Assembly: GCA_022649135.1 (NCBI GenBank)
Contig: JALCNP010000003.1
Location: 1-64,000, forward strand
Reading direction: 5' to 3'
Length of the DNA: 64,000 bases
From: Bifidobacterium sp.
Lineage (GTDB): Bacteria; Actinomycetota; Actinomycetes; Actinomycetales; Bifidobacteriaceae
A program made the position numbers and the translations under genes. Positions 44,745 to 54,468 of this stretch are shown here, piece after piece; within the stretch, counting starts at the first letter, position 1; every line of letters begins with the position of its first letter. The notes under the pieces are model-generated. The model searched no databases. It saw only the letters and a list, made by a program, of their open reading frames with translations, and was not told the origin of the DNA.

Positions 44745-44877
44745 CGGTTCGGTCCCGTCCGTCTCGACATGCGTGCCTGAACGACTCCGCTTCGATTTCC
44801 GCGCGCGGTGTCTCCCGCGGCGTGTGTTTCGACGCCGTGCGCATAGTCGGTAAAACGGGCGGCGTAATGTTGAATGC

Positions 44878-45693
44878 ATGAGAATCGCACGCTTTTCACA
44901 TAATGATGTCCCCCAGTACGCGTTTGTCCAGCATGACGAATCCTCCGACAAGGACTATCTCGTCGCTCTTGACGGTTATCCGTTCGGCGCCCAGCCGGTG
45001 AAGCCGACGGGACGGCGCTACGATATCGACTCCGAGGGGATACGCCTTCTGTCCCCCGTCATTCCCTCGAAGATCTACGGACTGGCCAAGAACTATGAGA
45101 ATCATGCCCGCTTCATGCACGAGTCGGGCCACAGCGAGACCGTCCACGCCCCGGAGGACATGGTGATTTTCTCCAAGCCCAGCACCAGCGTGATCGGTCC
45201 GGACGATCCGATCGTGATCCCGCCCTTTTCCCATGACATGAACTTCGAGCCGGAGGTCGCCGTGGTGATCGGTCGGGTCACCAGAAACGTGCCGGTGGAA
45301 TCGGCCATGGAGCATGTGCTCGGCTTCACCTGCGTCAACGATGTCACTCTGCGCGATCTGCAGGGGAGCGACCCCATGTGGACCCGCGCCAAGGGCTTCG
45401 ACACCTCCTGTCCGCTGGGGCCGTGGATCGAGACCGAGTTCGGATGGAAGGACGCTCGCATCTCCTTCACCCTCAACGGCGAGGACGTGCCTCTCGCGTC
45501 CGGGACGACCGCCGACCTGATTCACGGCATTCCCGAGCAGATCAGCGAGATATCCAGCTTCGCCACCCTGCTTCCCGGGGACGTGATCATGACGGGCACT
45601 CCCAACGCCTCCGGGCATCTTGGCCCGGGAGACGAGGCGATCGTGCACGTGCAGGGCATCGGGTCGCTGCGCAATGTCGTGGTGCAGCGCTGA
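44878..45693 (+). CDS. Fumarylacetoacetate hydrolase-family protein
   Basis: 271 residues; short N-terminal domain then the FAH beta-roll. SKIYGLAKNYENHARFM is the family opener; metal ligands are in MNFEPEVAVVIG and NDVTLRDLQ; PLGPWIETEF and PGDVIMTGTPNASGH follow. These proteins hydrolyse or decarboxylate beta-keto acids such as oxaloacetate or acylpyruvates. The following IclR gene is convergent, and hutH lies beyond it; a common catabolic route is possible but not shown. Confidence 0.9.
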   Translation: MRIARFSHNDVPQYAFVQHDESSDKDYLVALDGYPFGAQPVKPTGRRYDIDSEGIRLLSPVIPSKIYGLAKNYENHARFMHESGHSETVHAPEDMVIFSKPSTSVIGPDDPIVIPPFSHDMNFEPEVAVVIGRVTRNVPVESAMEHVLGFTCVNDVTLRDLQGSDPMWTRAKGFDTSCPLGPWIETEFGWKDARISFTLNGEDVPLASGTTADLIHGIPEQISEISSFATLLPGDVIMTGTPNASGHLGPGDEAIVHVQGIGSLRNVVVQR

Positions 45694-45797
45694 ACGTCTG
45701 AGGGGCGGCGATGGCATGCGGTGAGGTGCTGCGCGCGTGGTGTGGCGCCGACAACCTCATGCGGCCATGGCATACCTCGCGGTCCGGGCGCCCGGAT

Positions 45798-46574
45798 CTA
45801 CCGGGGCACCGTCCCGTCCGCGTTGCCCAGGAGATGGGACAGCTCGTCGCCCGCCCGCTTCAGCTGCGCTTTCAGACGGCTTTCCTGGTGGGGGCGGAGC
45901 GATCCGCCGACGAAGGTCAGGGCCAGCCCCGCGATGGGGAAGTGGTTGTAGTCGAACACCGGAACGGCGTATGAATCGAAGCCCAGCGTTACGTCGCCGT
46001 GCTCCTGCGCGAATCCCGACTGGCGTACGGCCCGCAGAAGCGCCCGCAGCTCGGTAGGGGATTTCGGGCCGATTCCCGTGCGGTCGACGAAGGCGTTGCG
46101 CGAGGGGTAGAGCGCGGCAAGCTGCCCGTCGGACAGCCAGGCGAGGATGGCGCGTCCACTGGCGGTGAGGTGGCTGGGGAGCCGCACTCCCACATTCGAG
46201 ACGAGCGGCGGGCGGTGTGCGGCCCGCTCCTCGATGACGTAGATGATCTCGTTCCCGTGGAGAACGGCAAGGTGGCCGTTCTCGCCCGTTTCGTCGACGA
46301 GCCGTGCCAGAACGGGGTGGGCCATGCGCGAGACCCTGTGGTGGCGGGAATACGCGCTGGCCAGTTCGAATGCCTTGAGACCGATGCCGAAGGTGCGTTC
46401 CTCGTCGATGTGGGTGACGAGCCCGTGGCGTATGAGGACGTCGAGCAGCTGATAGACCGAGGACCGGGGTATTCCCAGTTCCTGGGAGATGGCGGCCGCA
46501 CCCGTGTTTCCATGGGCGGCTATGTAGTCAAGGATATCCAGGGCGCGATCCGCCGCGGGAGTAGGGCATGGCAT
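45798..46574 (-). CDS. IclR-family transcriptional regulator
   Basis: 258 residues. Winged helix in 10-65 (RALDILDYIAAHGNTGAAAI, IPRSSVYQLLDVLIRHGLV) and a GAF-like effector domain after it (NGHLAVLHGNEIIYV, LPSHLTASGRAILAWL). ATG 46574 is preceded by TATAAT and six bases, so the transcript is probably leaderless. It is divergent from hutH; a palindrome between them is the likely operator, so it most likely controls hutH and itself. Confidence 0.9.
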   Translation of the reverse strand: MPCPTPAADRALDILDYIAAHGNTGAAAISQELGIPRSSVYQLLDVLIRHGLVTHIDEERTFGIGLKAFELASAYSRHHRVSRMAHPVLARLVDETGENGHLAVLHGNEIIYVIEERAAHRPPLVSNVGVRLPSHLTASGRAILAWLSDGQLAALYPSRNAFVDRTGIGPKSPTELRALLRAVRQSGFAQEHGDVTLGFDSYAVPVFDYNHFPIAGLALTFVGGSLRPHQESRLKAQLKRAGDELSHLLGNADGTVPR

Positions 46575-46580
46575 ACCTGC

Positions 46581-46586
46581 ATTATA
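46581..46586 (-). promoter_or_regulatory. -10 box of the IclR gene, leaderless start
   Basis: TATAAT on the minus strand ends six bases before the ATG at 46574, which places the expected transcription start at or next to the A of the start codon. Confidence 0.65.
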
Positions 46587-46590
46587 GAAG

Positions 46591-46608
46591 TGTCCGGTAT
46601 TTCGGACA
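46591..46608. promoter_or_regulatory. Palindromic operator, probably IclR-bound
   Basis: TGTCCG-GTATTT-CGGACA, perfect six-base arms, located at the upstream edge of the IclR -10 box and between the divergent IclR and hutH genes. Arm type and spacing suit an IclR-family dimer site. Confidence 0.6.
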
Positions 46609-46720
46609 AATTTTGGGACAATCGCGTGGGCCGGACGGCGATGGGGTGTGCAATGGGATTCATCGGCCGCACCCGGTGGGCGCGGCGCGGCACAGGGCAA
46701 CGAATGAATTGAGGCATCAT

Positions 46721-48268
46721 ATGGAACAGGTCACCATCGGCATCGGGGCGATGAGCATCGACGAGGTGATTGCGGTCGCTCGCAAGAACGCGCATGTCAT
46801 CATCGGCGAGGATTCGGTCAGGGAGATGACGATCAGTCGAGCGGTGATCGAGCATCTGGCTACGGACAGCCAGCCGCATTACGGGATATCGACGGGTTTC
46901 GGCGCACTCGCCACGACCTCCATCCCGCCCGAGCGGCGCTCCCAGCTCCAGAAGAGCCTGATCCGCTCCCATGCGGCGGGCGCGGGCCCCGAGGTCGAGC
47001 GCGAGGTCGTTCGCGCGCTGATGGTTCTGCGGCTGTCGACGTTGTGCACCGGCAGGACGGGGGTCCGGCCGCAGACGGCGCAGGTGTATGCGGATATGCT
47101 CAACTGCGAGATCACCCCCGTGGTCTATGAGTATGGCTCTCTGGGCTGCTCGGGTGATCTGGCCCCCCTGGCGGCGTGCGCCCTGGTGGCCATGGGCGAG
47201 GGCGAGGCCCGTGACCGGACCGGGCGGAAGGTCGACGGAGGCCGCGCCCTGGGCGACGCCGGAATCACGCCGGTCGATCTCAAGGAGAAGGAGGGGCTCT
47301 CGCTCGTCAACGGGACGGACGGAATGCTGGGCCAGCTCTGCATGGCCATCGAGGATCTGCGGCTGCTTCTCAAGACGGCGGATGTCGCCGCGGCGCTCAG
47401 CGTCGAAGGCATGCTGGGCAACGACCGCGTGTTCGCCGCCGATCTGCAGGCCCTGCGACCCCATCCCGGCCAGGCGCGGTCTGCCGCGAACATCGCGGCC
47501 ATGCTCAAGGGGTCCCCGATCATCGAGGCAGGGCGCCCGGGTGCGCGCATCCGTGTACAGGACGCCTATTCCCTGCGCTGCACGCCACAGGTGCACGGGG
47601 CGGCCCGCGACACCGTCGACTACGCGACCACGGTGGCGAATGCGGAGCTCGCCTCCGCCATCGACAACCCGTGCGTCACCCTCGACGGCAGGGTCGAGTC
47701 CAACGGGAACTTCCATGGCGCCCCTATCGCCTATGTCCTGGACTTTCTAGCCATCCCGACCGCCGATGCCGCCTCCATCAGCGAACGCAGAACCGACCGT
47801 TTCCTGGATACGGACAGAAGCCGCGGTCTCCCGGCGTTCCTTGCGGGCGATCCCGGAGTGGACTCCGGCCTGATGATCGCCCAGTACACGGCCGCCGGAA
47901 TCGTCAGCGAACTTAAGCGCAACGCGGTCCCCGCCTCGGTGGACTCCATCCCGAGCTCGGCGATGCAGGAGGACCACGTGTCCATGGGCTGGGCCGCCGC
48001 CCGCAAGCTTCGTCGGTCGATTCCCGGCTTTGCGCGGGTTCTTGCGGTGGAGCTGGTCTGCGGTGCCCGTGCCCTTGATTTCCGCCGCCCCCTCAAGCCG
48101 GGCAGAGGGGCCTCGGCGGTGTACGGGGTGGTCCGGCGATACGCCAACGAGGTCGATGCCACCGTCCGAGACACCTGGACCACCCCGCAGATCGAGGGTG
48201 TGGCGAATGCGATCATGCGCGGGGAGATCGTCGACGCGGTCGAGCATGCGATCGGAACGCTCGAATAG
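46721..48268 (+). CDS. hutH: Histidine ammonia-lyase
   Basis: 515 residues; deaminates L-histidine to urocanate. The electrophile MIO forms from Cys143-Ser144-Gly145 in YGSLGCSGDLAPLAA, the Cys variant instead of the commoner Ala-Ser-Gly. Other hallmarks are HYGISTGFGALA (Tyr of the active site), SHAAGAGP, GLSLVNGTDGM and DNPCVTLDGRVESNGNFHG. Length is normal. GAGG lies seven bases before ATG 46721. No hutU, hutI or hutG gene is beside it, so urocanate might be the end product or be processed elsewhere; a related aromatic-acid lyase role is less likely. Confidence 0.92.
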   Translation: MEQVTIGIGAMSIDEVIAVARKNAHVIIGEDSVREMTISRAVIEHLATDSQPHYGISTGFGALATTSIPPERRSQLQKSLIRSHAAGAGPEVEREVVRALMVLRLSTLCTGRTGVRPQTAQVYADMLNCEITPVVYEYGSLGCSGDLAPLAACALVAMGEGEARDRTGRKVDGGRALGDAGITPVDLKEKEGLSLVNGTDGMLGQLCMAIEDLRLLLKTADVAAALSVEGMLGNDRVFAADLQALRPHPGQARSAANIAAMLKGSPIIEAGRPGARIRVQDAYSLRCTPQVHGAARDTVDYATTVANAELASAIDNPCVTLDGRVESNGNFHGAPIAYVLDFLAIPTADAASISERRTDRFLDTDRSRGLPAFLAGDPGVDSGLMIAQYTAAGIVSELKRNAVPASVDSIPSSAMQEDHVSMGWAAARKLRRSIPGFARVLAVELVCGARALDFRRPLKPGRGASAVYGVVRRYANEVDATVRDTWTTPQIEGVANAIMRGEIVDAVEHAIGTLE

Positions 48269-48335
48269 TCTGGGTCTACGGCCGTCAATCAGGGGCTCCG
48301 GCCGTGTGCCCATGCGGACCGTCTGCGCGTGATCC

Positions 48336-48364
48336 AAAAGTTGAGCCGTATGCACTCAACTTTT
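48336..48364 (+). promoter_or_regulatory. HAIR element (HspR operator) of clpB
   Basis: Ten-base perfect arms AAAAGTTGAG and CTCAACTTTT separated by nine bases contain TTGAG-N9-CTCAA, the core of the HspR-associated inverted repeat. A TATAAT box follows at 48370-48375. This is the standard heat-shock arrangement upstream of clpB in actinobacteria. Confidence 0.8.
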
Positions 48365-48462
48365 GGGAATATAATCGAATGTGGGTTGTTGAACGTATCA
48401 GGTAATGATGAACATGTGCCCGGGCCGCGATGAGGACCCGCGGGACATATCAGGAGGATGAT

Positions 48463-51093
48463 ATGGAACAGAAATTCACGACGATGGCGCAGCAGGCCAT
48501 AGGGGACGCCATTCAAAGCGCGTCCGCCGCGGGCAACGCTCAGGTCGACACTCTTCATGTGATGGATGCGCTGCTCCGACAGGAGAACGGCGTCATTCCC
48601 GCATTGCTGCAGGCCGCGGGCGGCGATCCGCAGCGCATAGGCGCCGCCGTGCGCAATGCCCTGGTGAAGCTTCCGAGCGCAAGCGGCTCCACCACCTCTC
48701 AGCCCCAGGCAAGCCGGCAGTTGACGACGGCGCTGGCCGAGGCCGAAAAGGAGATGCAGGGGATGGGGGACGAATACGTCTCCACGGAGCATCTGCTCAT
48801 CGGGATCGCGGCCTCGTCGCCCAACGCCGGCGCCGACATCCTGTCGGCCAACTCGGTGAGCGTTCAGGCGTTGCGCAAGGCCGTGCCCCAGATCCGCGGG
48901 GGCGCGAAGGTCACCAGCCCGGACGCGGAGGGAAGCTACAAGGCGCTGGAGAAGTATTCCTCGGATCTGACGGCGGCCGCGAAGGAGGGCAAGCTTGATC
49001 CGGTCATCGGACGCGACCAGGAGATTCGGCGCGTCATCCAGATTCTGTCGCGCCGCACCAAGAACAACCCCGTGCTGATCGGCGAGCCAGGCGTGGGCAA
49101 GACCGCGGTGGTCGAGGGACTGGCCCAGAGGATCGTGGAGGGCGACGTGCCCACCACGCTGCAGAACAAGAAGCTCATCAGTCTTGACCTGGGTTCCATG
49201 GTGGCGGGTTCGAAATATCGTGGAGAATTCGAGGAGCGGCTCAAGTCCGTCCTCAATGAGATCAAGAACGCCAACGGCCAGATCATCACGTTCATCGACG
49301 AGATCCACACCATCGTCGGGGCCGGTGCCGCCGAGGGGTCGATGGATGCGGGCAATATGCTCAAGCCCATGCTCGCTCGCGGCGAGCTGCGCCTTATCGG
49401 CGCCACCACGCTCGATGAATACCGGGAGAACATCGAAAAGGATCCCGCCCTGGAGCGCAGATTCCAGCAGGTGTTCGTGGGCGAGCCGAGCGTTGACGAC
49501 ACCGTCGCCATACTGCGCGGACTCAAGCAGCGCTACGAGGCGCATCACAAGGTGACCATCGGCGACGATGCGCTGGTCGCGGCGGCGACCCTGTCGAACA
49601 GGTACATATCCGGCCGTCAGCTGCCTGACAAGGCCATCGATCTGGTCGACGAGGCGGCCGCCCATCTGCGTATGGAGCTTGACTCCCAGCCCGAGGAGAT
49701 AGACGAGCTGCAGCGCAGGGTCACCCGTCTCGAGATGGAGGAGATGCAGCTGAAGAAGGCGCAGGACCCGGCCAGCAGGGAGCGCCTGAGCAAGCTGCAG
49801 TCGGATCTGGCGGACACCCGCGAGAAGCTTGCCGGACTTCGATCCCGTTGGGAGGCCGAGAAGGCCGGACACAACAAGGTCGGCGATCTGCGTGCCCAGC
49901 TCGACGCCAAGCGGGTGGAGGCCGACAAGTTCACCAGGCAGGGGAATCTGGAGGAGGCAAGCCGCATTCTCTACGGCGAGATCCCCGCGATCCAGAAGGA
50001 GCTTGCCGCGGCGGAGCAGAACGCCGACAAGGCAACCGAGGATGTGGTCTCCAGCGAGCCGATGGTTCCCGACCATGTGGACGCGGACTCCATCGCCGGC
50101 ATCGTCTCGGAATGGACCGGAATCCCCGTGGGTCGTCTGATGCAGGGCGAGAACGAGAAGCTGCTGCACATGGAGGACTATCTGAGCAGGCGTGTCATCG
50201 GTCAGAAGGAGGCCATCAGCGCCGTGTCGGATTCGGTTCGCCGTTCTCGCGCGGGAATATCCGACCCCAACAGGCCCACGGGCTCATTCCTGTTCCTCGG
50301 CCCCACCGGAGTGGGCAAAACCGAGCTGGCGAAGGCGTTGGCCGATTTTCTCTTCGACGATGAGAAGGCCATGGTCCGTATCGACATGAGCGAATACATG
50401 GAGAAGGCCTCGGTGTCTCGCCTTATCGGCGCGGCGCCGGGCTACGTCGGCTACGAGGAGGGCGGGCAGCTCACCGAGGCGGTGCGCAGGCGTCCTTATT
50501 CGGTGGTGCTTTTCGACGAGGTCGAGAAGGCCAACCCGGAGGTGTTCGACATCCTTCTGCAGGTGCTGGACGACGGCCGTCTCACCGATGGACAGGGCAG
50601 GACCGTGGACTTCAAGAACACGATTCTCATCATGACGTCGAATCTGGGCTCCCAGTTCCTCGTGCAGCCCGATCTGGATGAGGAGAGCAAACGCAAGGCC
50701 GTTATGGACGCCGTGCATGCGCAGTTCAAGCCCGAGTTCATCAACCGTCTGGACGAGCTGGTGATCTTCCACCCGCTGACGCGCGAGGAGCTTGGCGGAA
50801 TAGTGAACATCCAGGTCAAGCAGATCGCCTCGCGTCTCACCGATCGCCGGATCACCCTGGACGTCACCCGGTCCGCACGCGACTGGCTCGCCAACGTGGG
50901 ATATGATCCCGCCTACGGCGCCCGACCTCTGCGCAGACTGGTGCAGACGGAAGTCGGCGACCAGATGGCGCGCATGCTTCTCGCGGGCAATGTCCACGAC
51001 GGAGACACCGTTCTGGTCGATCAGACCGGCGCGGACCATCTGGAGTTGAGCACCATGCCGCAGGATCCCCTGACGGCATCCGAGCAGCGCTGA
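48463..51093 (+). CDS. clpB: ClpB protein disaggregase
   Basis: 876 residues. N-domain ([15 protein letters not shown], two Clp_N repeats), first ATPase with GEPGVGKT and [12 protein letters not shown], an M-domain coiled coil (about 400-520), second ATPase with GPTGVGKT and [10 protein letters not shown], and the C-terminal YGARPLRR sensor region. Works with DnaK to pull apart aggregates after heat stress. ATG 48463 has AGGAGGATGAT directly upstream; a longer frame begins at 48430. Regulated by HspR through the HAIR element upstream. Confidence 0.97.
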   Translation: MEQKFTTMAQQAIGDAIQSASAAGNAQVDTLHVMDALLRQENGVIPALLQAAGGDPQRIGAAVRNALVKLPSASGSTTSQPQASRQLTTALAEAEKEMQGMGDEYVSTEHLLIGIAASSPNAGADILSANSVSVQALRKAVPQIRGGAKVTSPDAEGSYKALEKYSSDLTAAAKEGKLDPVIGRDQEIRRVIQILSRRTKNNPVLIGEPGVGKTAVVEGLAQRIVEGDVPTTLQNKKLISLDLGSMVAGSKYRGEFEERLKSVLNEIKNANGQIITFIDEIHTIVGAGAAEGSMDAGNMLKPMLARGELRLIGATTLDEYRENIEKDPALERRFQQVFVGEPSVDDTVAILRGLKQRYEAHHKVTIGDDALVAAATLSNRYISGRQLPDKAIDLVDEAAAHLRMELDSQPEEIDELQRRVTRLEMEEMQLKKAQDPASRERLSKLQSDLADTREKLAGLRSRWEAEKAGHNKVGDLRAQLDAKRVEADKFTRQGNLEEASRILYGEIPAIQKELAAAEQNADKATEDVVSSEPMVPDHVDADSIAGIVSEWTGIPVGRLMQGENEKLLHMEDYLSRRVIGQKEAISAVSDSVRRSRAGISDPNRPTGSFLFLGPTGVGKTELAKALADFLFDDEKAMVRIDMSEYMEKASVSRLIGAAPGYVGYEEGGQLTEAVRRRPYSVVLFDEVEKANPEVFDILLQVLDDGRLTDGQGRTVDFKNTILIMTSNLGSQFLVQPDLDEESKRKAVMDAVHAQFKPEFINRLDELVIFHPLTREELGGIVNIQVKQIASRLTDRRITLDVTRSARDWLANVGYDPAYGARPLRRLVQTEVGDQMARMLLAGNVHDGDTVLVDQTGADHLELSTMPQDPLTASEQR

Positions 51094-51202
51094 CGAGGCG
51101 TTGTGACGAGACGATGAGCGCGGGGCTTCGAACCGCCGCTCCCGAACCGCGACATGGCGGCGGAACGGCCCCGGGAATGGTGTCCTCACGGCTTTCGGAT
51201 TC

Positions 51203-51239
51203 GCGAATGGCCGGCACCTATTGGGTGCCGGCCATTCGC
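51203..51239. terminator. Strong 16-bp hairpin between convergent clpB and copper-ATPase genes
   Basis: GCGAATGGCCGGCACC pairs perfectly with its complement around a 5-base loop. T-rich sequence does not follow, but the location between gene ends suggests bidirectional termination. Confidence 0.6.
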
Positions 51240-51290
51240 ATGTCCGCTGCCGTGGCGGGGTTCGCGCGGGTCTGTGATCGCTGCGGCACG

Positions 51291-51341
51291 GCGTTTCACT
51301 CGGTTGGCGTGCGGATCATGTGCGACATTCGAGTGAAACGC
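51291..51341. repeat. Second inverted repeat, 12-bp arms and a 27-base loop
   Basis: GCGTTTCACTCG at 51291-51302 and its exact complement at 51330-51341. The loop is long for a terminator. It precedes the end of the copper-ATPase gene by 37 bases. Confidence 0.5.
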
Positions 51342-51377
51342 GAAGGCCGGGCATGATGCGCCGGGAAGCCGTCGCCC

Positions 51378-53987
51378 CTATTTGCCGAGAAAGATGGTCG
51401 GGGCCTTGGAGAAGGCGTTCGCGCAGTGGTCGCTGCAGAAATAGTATGTTTTGCCGTCCAGCTCCCGGGTTATCGATTTCTCGTTCACCGTGACGGACAT
51501 TCCGCATACCGGGTCGCTTGCCGTCTCTCCCTCGGTCGGTTCCTCGCTGTGCATATCCATATCGTTCTCCTTGTGATTGACGGCGGCCGACGTCGCACCA
51601 GTCGGCGGTTCCGGGGTCTTTTCCTCGTCTGCGGGTGCGGGGGATTGGCCGTCCGCGTCGATGATGACGCGCGGCTTTTCCGCGGTGGCCGGGTGCCCGG
51701 CCTGGGCCGCGGCGGGGATGTCCTCTCGAATCTTAGCGTGGCGCAGCCGGTTCGCGTTGAGAACAAGGCACACAGAGGACAGCGCCATGGCGAGACCGGC
51801 GATCATCGGGCTGAGCAGCCATCCGGTGAACGGATAGAGTATCCCGGCGGCGAGGGGTATGCCGATGACGTTGTAGCCGAAGGCCCACGCGAGGTTCTCG
51901 TTGATGTTGCGAACCGTCGCCTTCGAGAGATTGATGGTGCGCAGCACCGCGCGCAGGTCGCCGTTCATCAGGGTGACGTCCGCCGACTGCATGGCCACGT
52001 CCGTTCCCGTGCCGATGGCGATGCCAAGGTCGGCCTGCGCCAATGCCGGGGCGTCGTTGATCCCGTCTCCCACCATGGCGATGAGGTCGTGCGTTCTGCC
52101 CTCCCGGTCCCGCTCCTCCTGAAGCCGTCTGATCCAGTGGGCCTTGCCCCCGGGACGAACCTGCGCGATGACCGTGTCGATCCCGACCTCTTCGGCCACG
52201 CGCGCGGCCACATCGGCCTTGTCCCCGCTGAGCATCACGGTGTGGATCGAGGCCCTGTGCAGGGCGTCGATGGCTTCGACCGACCCCTCCTTGATGGGAT
52301 CGTGCGAGTACGCCGGATCGTCGAATCGCGCCGTGCTGTCGATGATGCCGCGGGTGATGGTGCCGGTCTTGTCAAAGACGACGGTGCGGATTCCGTGTGC
52401 CTGTTCAAGGGCCTTGGCGGAGGTGACAAGCACCCCGTTCGTCGCCCCCAGTCCCATGGCCGCGGTGACGGACAGCGGCGTGGCCAGGCCCAGGGCGCAG
52501 GGGCAGGCGATGATGAGGACGCTCACCGCAGTCACCAGCGCGTGCGGGATGCTCGGCTGCGGGCCGAATGCCGTCCAGACGGCGAAGGTCCACACTGCGA
52601 TGATGATGACGACCGGCACGAATATGCGCGCGATCCTGTCCGCGAGCTGCTGCACCGGCGCCTTCGTGGCCTGCGCCCGGGAGACCATGGCCACGATCTG
52701 TGCGAGGACCGTCTGCCCCCCGACCTGGGTGGCCCGCACCGCCAAGGTGCCGTCCAGAACGATCGTGGAGCCGGTGACGCCGGTGCCGACGCCGCGCACG
52801 GTGGGGCGCGATTCGCCGGTGATCATCGATTCGTCGATGCTGGCTTCCCCCGCGACGACCTTTCCGTCGGTGGGGATGCGCTCGCCGGCATGGACGATCA
52901 GGAGATCTCCCGTCTGCAGATCGTCCACCGGAACGTCGTGCGAGTTCGCCGGATCCCTCCATGAACGGTCGGGATCGTCAACTCCGGCCGCATTGATGAC
53001 GCCCTCGTCGAGTATGTGGGCCACGCGCGGGCGAAGCTTGATCAGGGACCGTACCGCCTCCCCGGTTCCTTCGCGCGCCTTCGCCTCGAGCAGACGTCCG
53101 ACCAGGACGAGCGTGATGACCACGCCCACGGATTCGAAGTACGGTTCGCGGGATCCCTCCGGCAGCAGCCAGGGGGCGACGCACAGCACGAGGCTATACG
53201 CGTAGGCGGCGGTGGAGCCCAGCGACACCAGCGCGTTCATCTCGGGGGAGCGATGGATAAGCGCGGGCCACCCGACCTTGTGGATGGGCGCACCGCAATA
53301 GAACATCACCGGGGTGATGAACATGGCCTGGAGCCATGGATTGGTCATCCAGCCCGGTATCAGGCCATGGTGGACCATGGCCAGCATGGACGTGACGAAC
53401 ACCGGAAGGGTCAGCACCGTGCCTATGATGACGAGTCTGACGAGTTGCGAGATTTCCGCTGCCCGCTCGCGGGCGTCGTGCTCCTCGTTGCGCGCCGCCT
53501 CGGCGGGGTTCGCCGGCGGGGCGGGGACGGTTTCCTCCGACGATGCCGTCGACGATGCTTCCGACGTCAGCGTTTTCCCCGGCGTGTGCGTGTCCGTTTC
53601 GGCGTCTGCCTCGACCCGCAGCATGCCGTGCACCATGTTCATGCCGCAGGCAAACGGGTAGTCGCCGGGTGCGAGAGCGGGGATGGCGACCTCCGTGCGT
53701 TGGTTGCCGGGAAGCGCGGCGTCGAGCGCAAGGTCGGAGAAGACGACGTGGGATGTGCATTCTCCCGTTTCCTGCCGGTCGAAGGTCAGCGTGATCGGCG
53801 TGCCGGACTTCATGGTCACCAGCGCCGGGCTGTATCCGCCCTTGACGGTGATGACCGCCGTCTGTGTGCCATCCCGCATGGTTCCGGCGGTTCCTCGCTG
53901 GCGCGCGAAGAAGAAGCGCAGTATCAGCCATGTCACGATTGCGGCGGCGACAATCGCCACGGACGCTACGAACAGATTGAATCCCAT
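51378..53987 (-). CDS. Copper P1B-ATPase with N-terminal cupredoxin and C-terminal YHS domain, N-domain missing
   Basis: 869 residues. A membrane helix (~5-30) is followed by a cupredoxin domain with likely copper ligands in TSHVVFSD and FACGMNMVHGM. The ATPase core then shows membrane helices, actuator ITGESRP, ion site IIACPCALGLATP, DKTGTIT and GDGINDAPAL. Only 50 codons separate the Asp of DKTG (52371-52373) and that of SGDKAD (52221-52223). Characterised CopA proteins have roughly 130-150 residues there, so the ATP-binding N-domain with its His-Pro (SEHPL) motif is absent, in frame. A YHS metal module ends the protein (SDPVCGMSVTVNEKS, YYFCSDHC). No HMA domain. Start 53987 has GGAGG; 54047 (AAGGA) is an alternative. 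Divergent from csoR. Confidence 0.88.
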   Translation of the reverse strand: MGFNLFVASVAIVAAAIVTWLILRFFFARQRGTAGTMRDGTQTAVITVKGGYSPALVTMKSGTPITLTFDRQETGECTSHVVFSDLALDAALPGNQRTEVAIPALAPGDYPFACGMNMVHGMLRVEADAETDTHTPGKTLTSEASSTASSEETVPAPPANPAEAARNEEHDARERAAEISQLVRLVIIGTVLTLPVFVTSMLAMVHHGLIPGWMTNPWLQAMFITPVMFYCGAPIHKVGWPALIHRSPEMNALVSLGSTAAYAYSLVLCVAPWLLPEGSREPYFESVGVVITLVLVGRLLEAKAREGTGEAVRSLIKLRPRVAHILDEGVINAAGVDDPDRSWRDPANSHDVPVDDLQTGDLLIVHAGERIPTDGKVVAGEASIDESMITGESRPTVRGVGTGVTGSTIVLDGTLAVRATQVGGQTVLAQIVAMVSRAQATKAPVQQLADRIARIFVPVVIIIAVWTFAVWTAFGPQPSIPHALVTAVSVLIIACPCALGLATPLSVTAAMGLGATNGVLVTSAKALEQAHGIRTVVFDKTGTITRGIIDSTARFDDPAYSHDPIKEGSVEAIDALHRASIHTVMLSGDKADVAARVAEEVGIDTVIAQVRPGGKAHWIRRLQEERDREGRTHDLIAMVGDGINDAPALAQADLGIAIGTGTDVAMQSADVTLMNGDLRAVLRTINLSKATVRNINENLAWAFGYNVIGIPLAAGILYPFTGWLLSPMIAGLAMALSSVCLVLNANRLRHAKIREDIPAAAQAGHPATAEKPRVIIDADGQSPAPADEEKTPEPPTGATSAAVNHKENDMDMHSEEPTEGETASDPVCGMSVTVNEKSITRELDGKTYYFCSDHCANAFSKAPTIFLGK

Positions 53988-54105
53988 TGTTCCTCCAGGT
54001 CCCATGGTCACCATAATTCCAGTCGTCGATGGACTCGTGTTCCCCATGCGCCCCTTCCTTGCAGAACGTGCGCAAAAGTCCGATGATCCCGTCGACGTGT
54101 TCAGT

Positions 54106-54126
54106 ATATACCCTATGGGGGTATAT
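54106..54126. promoter_or_regulatory. CsoR operator between the copper ATPase and csoR
   Basis: ATATACCC-TATGG-GGGTATAT: eight-base arms, five-base spacer, matching the ATACCC/GGGTAT pattern of copper-responsive CsoR sites. It sits between the divergent ATPase and csoR genes and can control both. Confidence 0.8.
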
Positions 54127-54186
54127 GGTATATACTGTGAATGTATTTCGTTTCACGCGCAATCGACGAACACAGGGGAGGGCGCA

Positions 54187-54468
54187 ATGCAGGGATATAC
54201 GGGCGACAGGGAGAAGATCCTGACAAGAATCCGCCGCATCGAGGGACAGGTTCACGCAATCGGACAGATGGTGGAAGACGACCAGTACTGCATCGACGTC
54301 CTCACCCAGATCTCGGCCTCCACATCGGCTCTTAAGTCGGTCGCCCTGCTTCTTCTGGACGACCATCTCAACCACTGTGTGCGCAGGGCCTCCCAGGAGG
54401 GCGGGGAGGTGGCCGACGAGAAGATGCGCGAGGCCTCGCAGGCGATAGCCAGACTGGTCAAGTCGTAA
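54187..54468 (+). CDS. csoR: CsoR-family copper-sensing repressor
   Basis: 93 residues, all-helical DUF156 fold. Opens TGDREKILTRIRRIEGQVHA; the Cu(I) ligands Cys35 (YCIDVL), His60 and Cys64 (LLLDDHLNHCV) are all present, so it should sense copper rather than persulfide, which needs only the two Cys. ATG 54187 has AGGGGAGGG upstream. It represses itself and the divergent copper ATPase until Cu(I) binds. Confidence 0.93.
   Translation: MQGYTGDREKILTRIRRIEGQVHAIGQMVEDDQYCIDVLTQISASTSALKSVALLLLDDHLNHCVRRASQEGGEVADEKMREASQAIARLVKS

Noticed and set aside
42390-44951. 853-residue open frame opposite the GT2 synthase
   Set aside because: It is antisense to a gene with all synthase motifs; composition is His/Arg/Gly-rich low-information translation and no domain is visible.
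48289-50169. 626-residue minus-strand frame opposite clpB
   Set aside because: Shadow of clpB, which has complete ClpB motifs on the plus strand.
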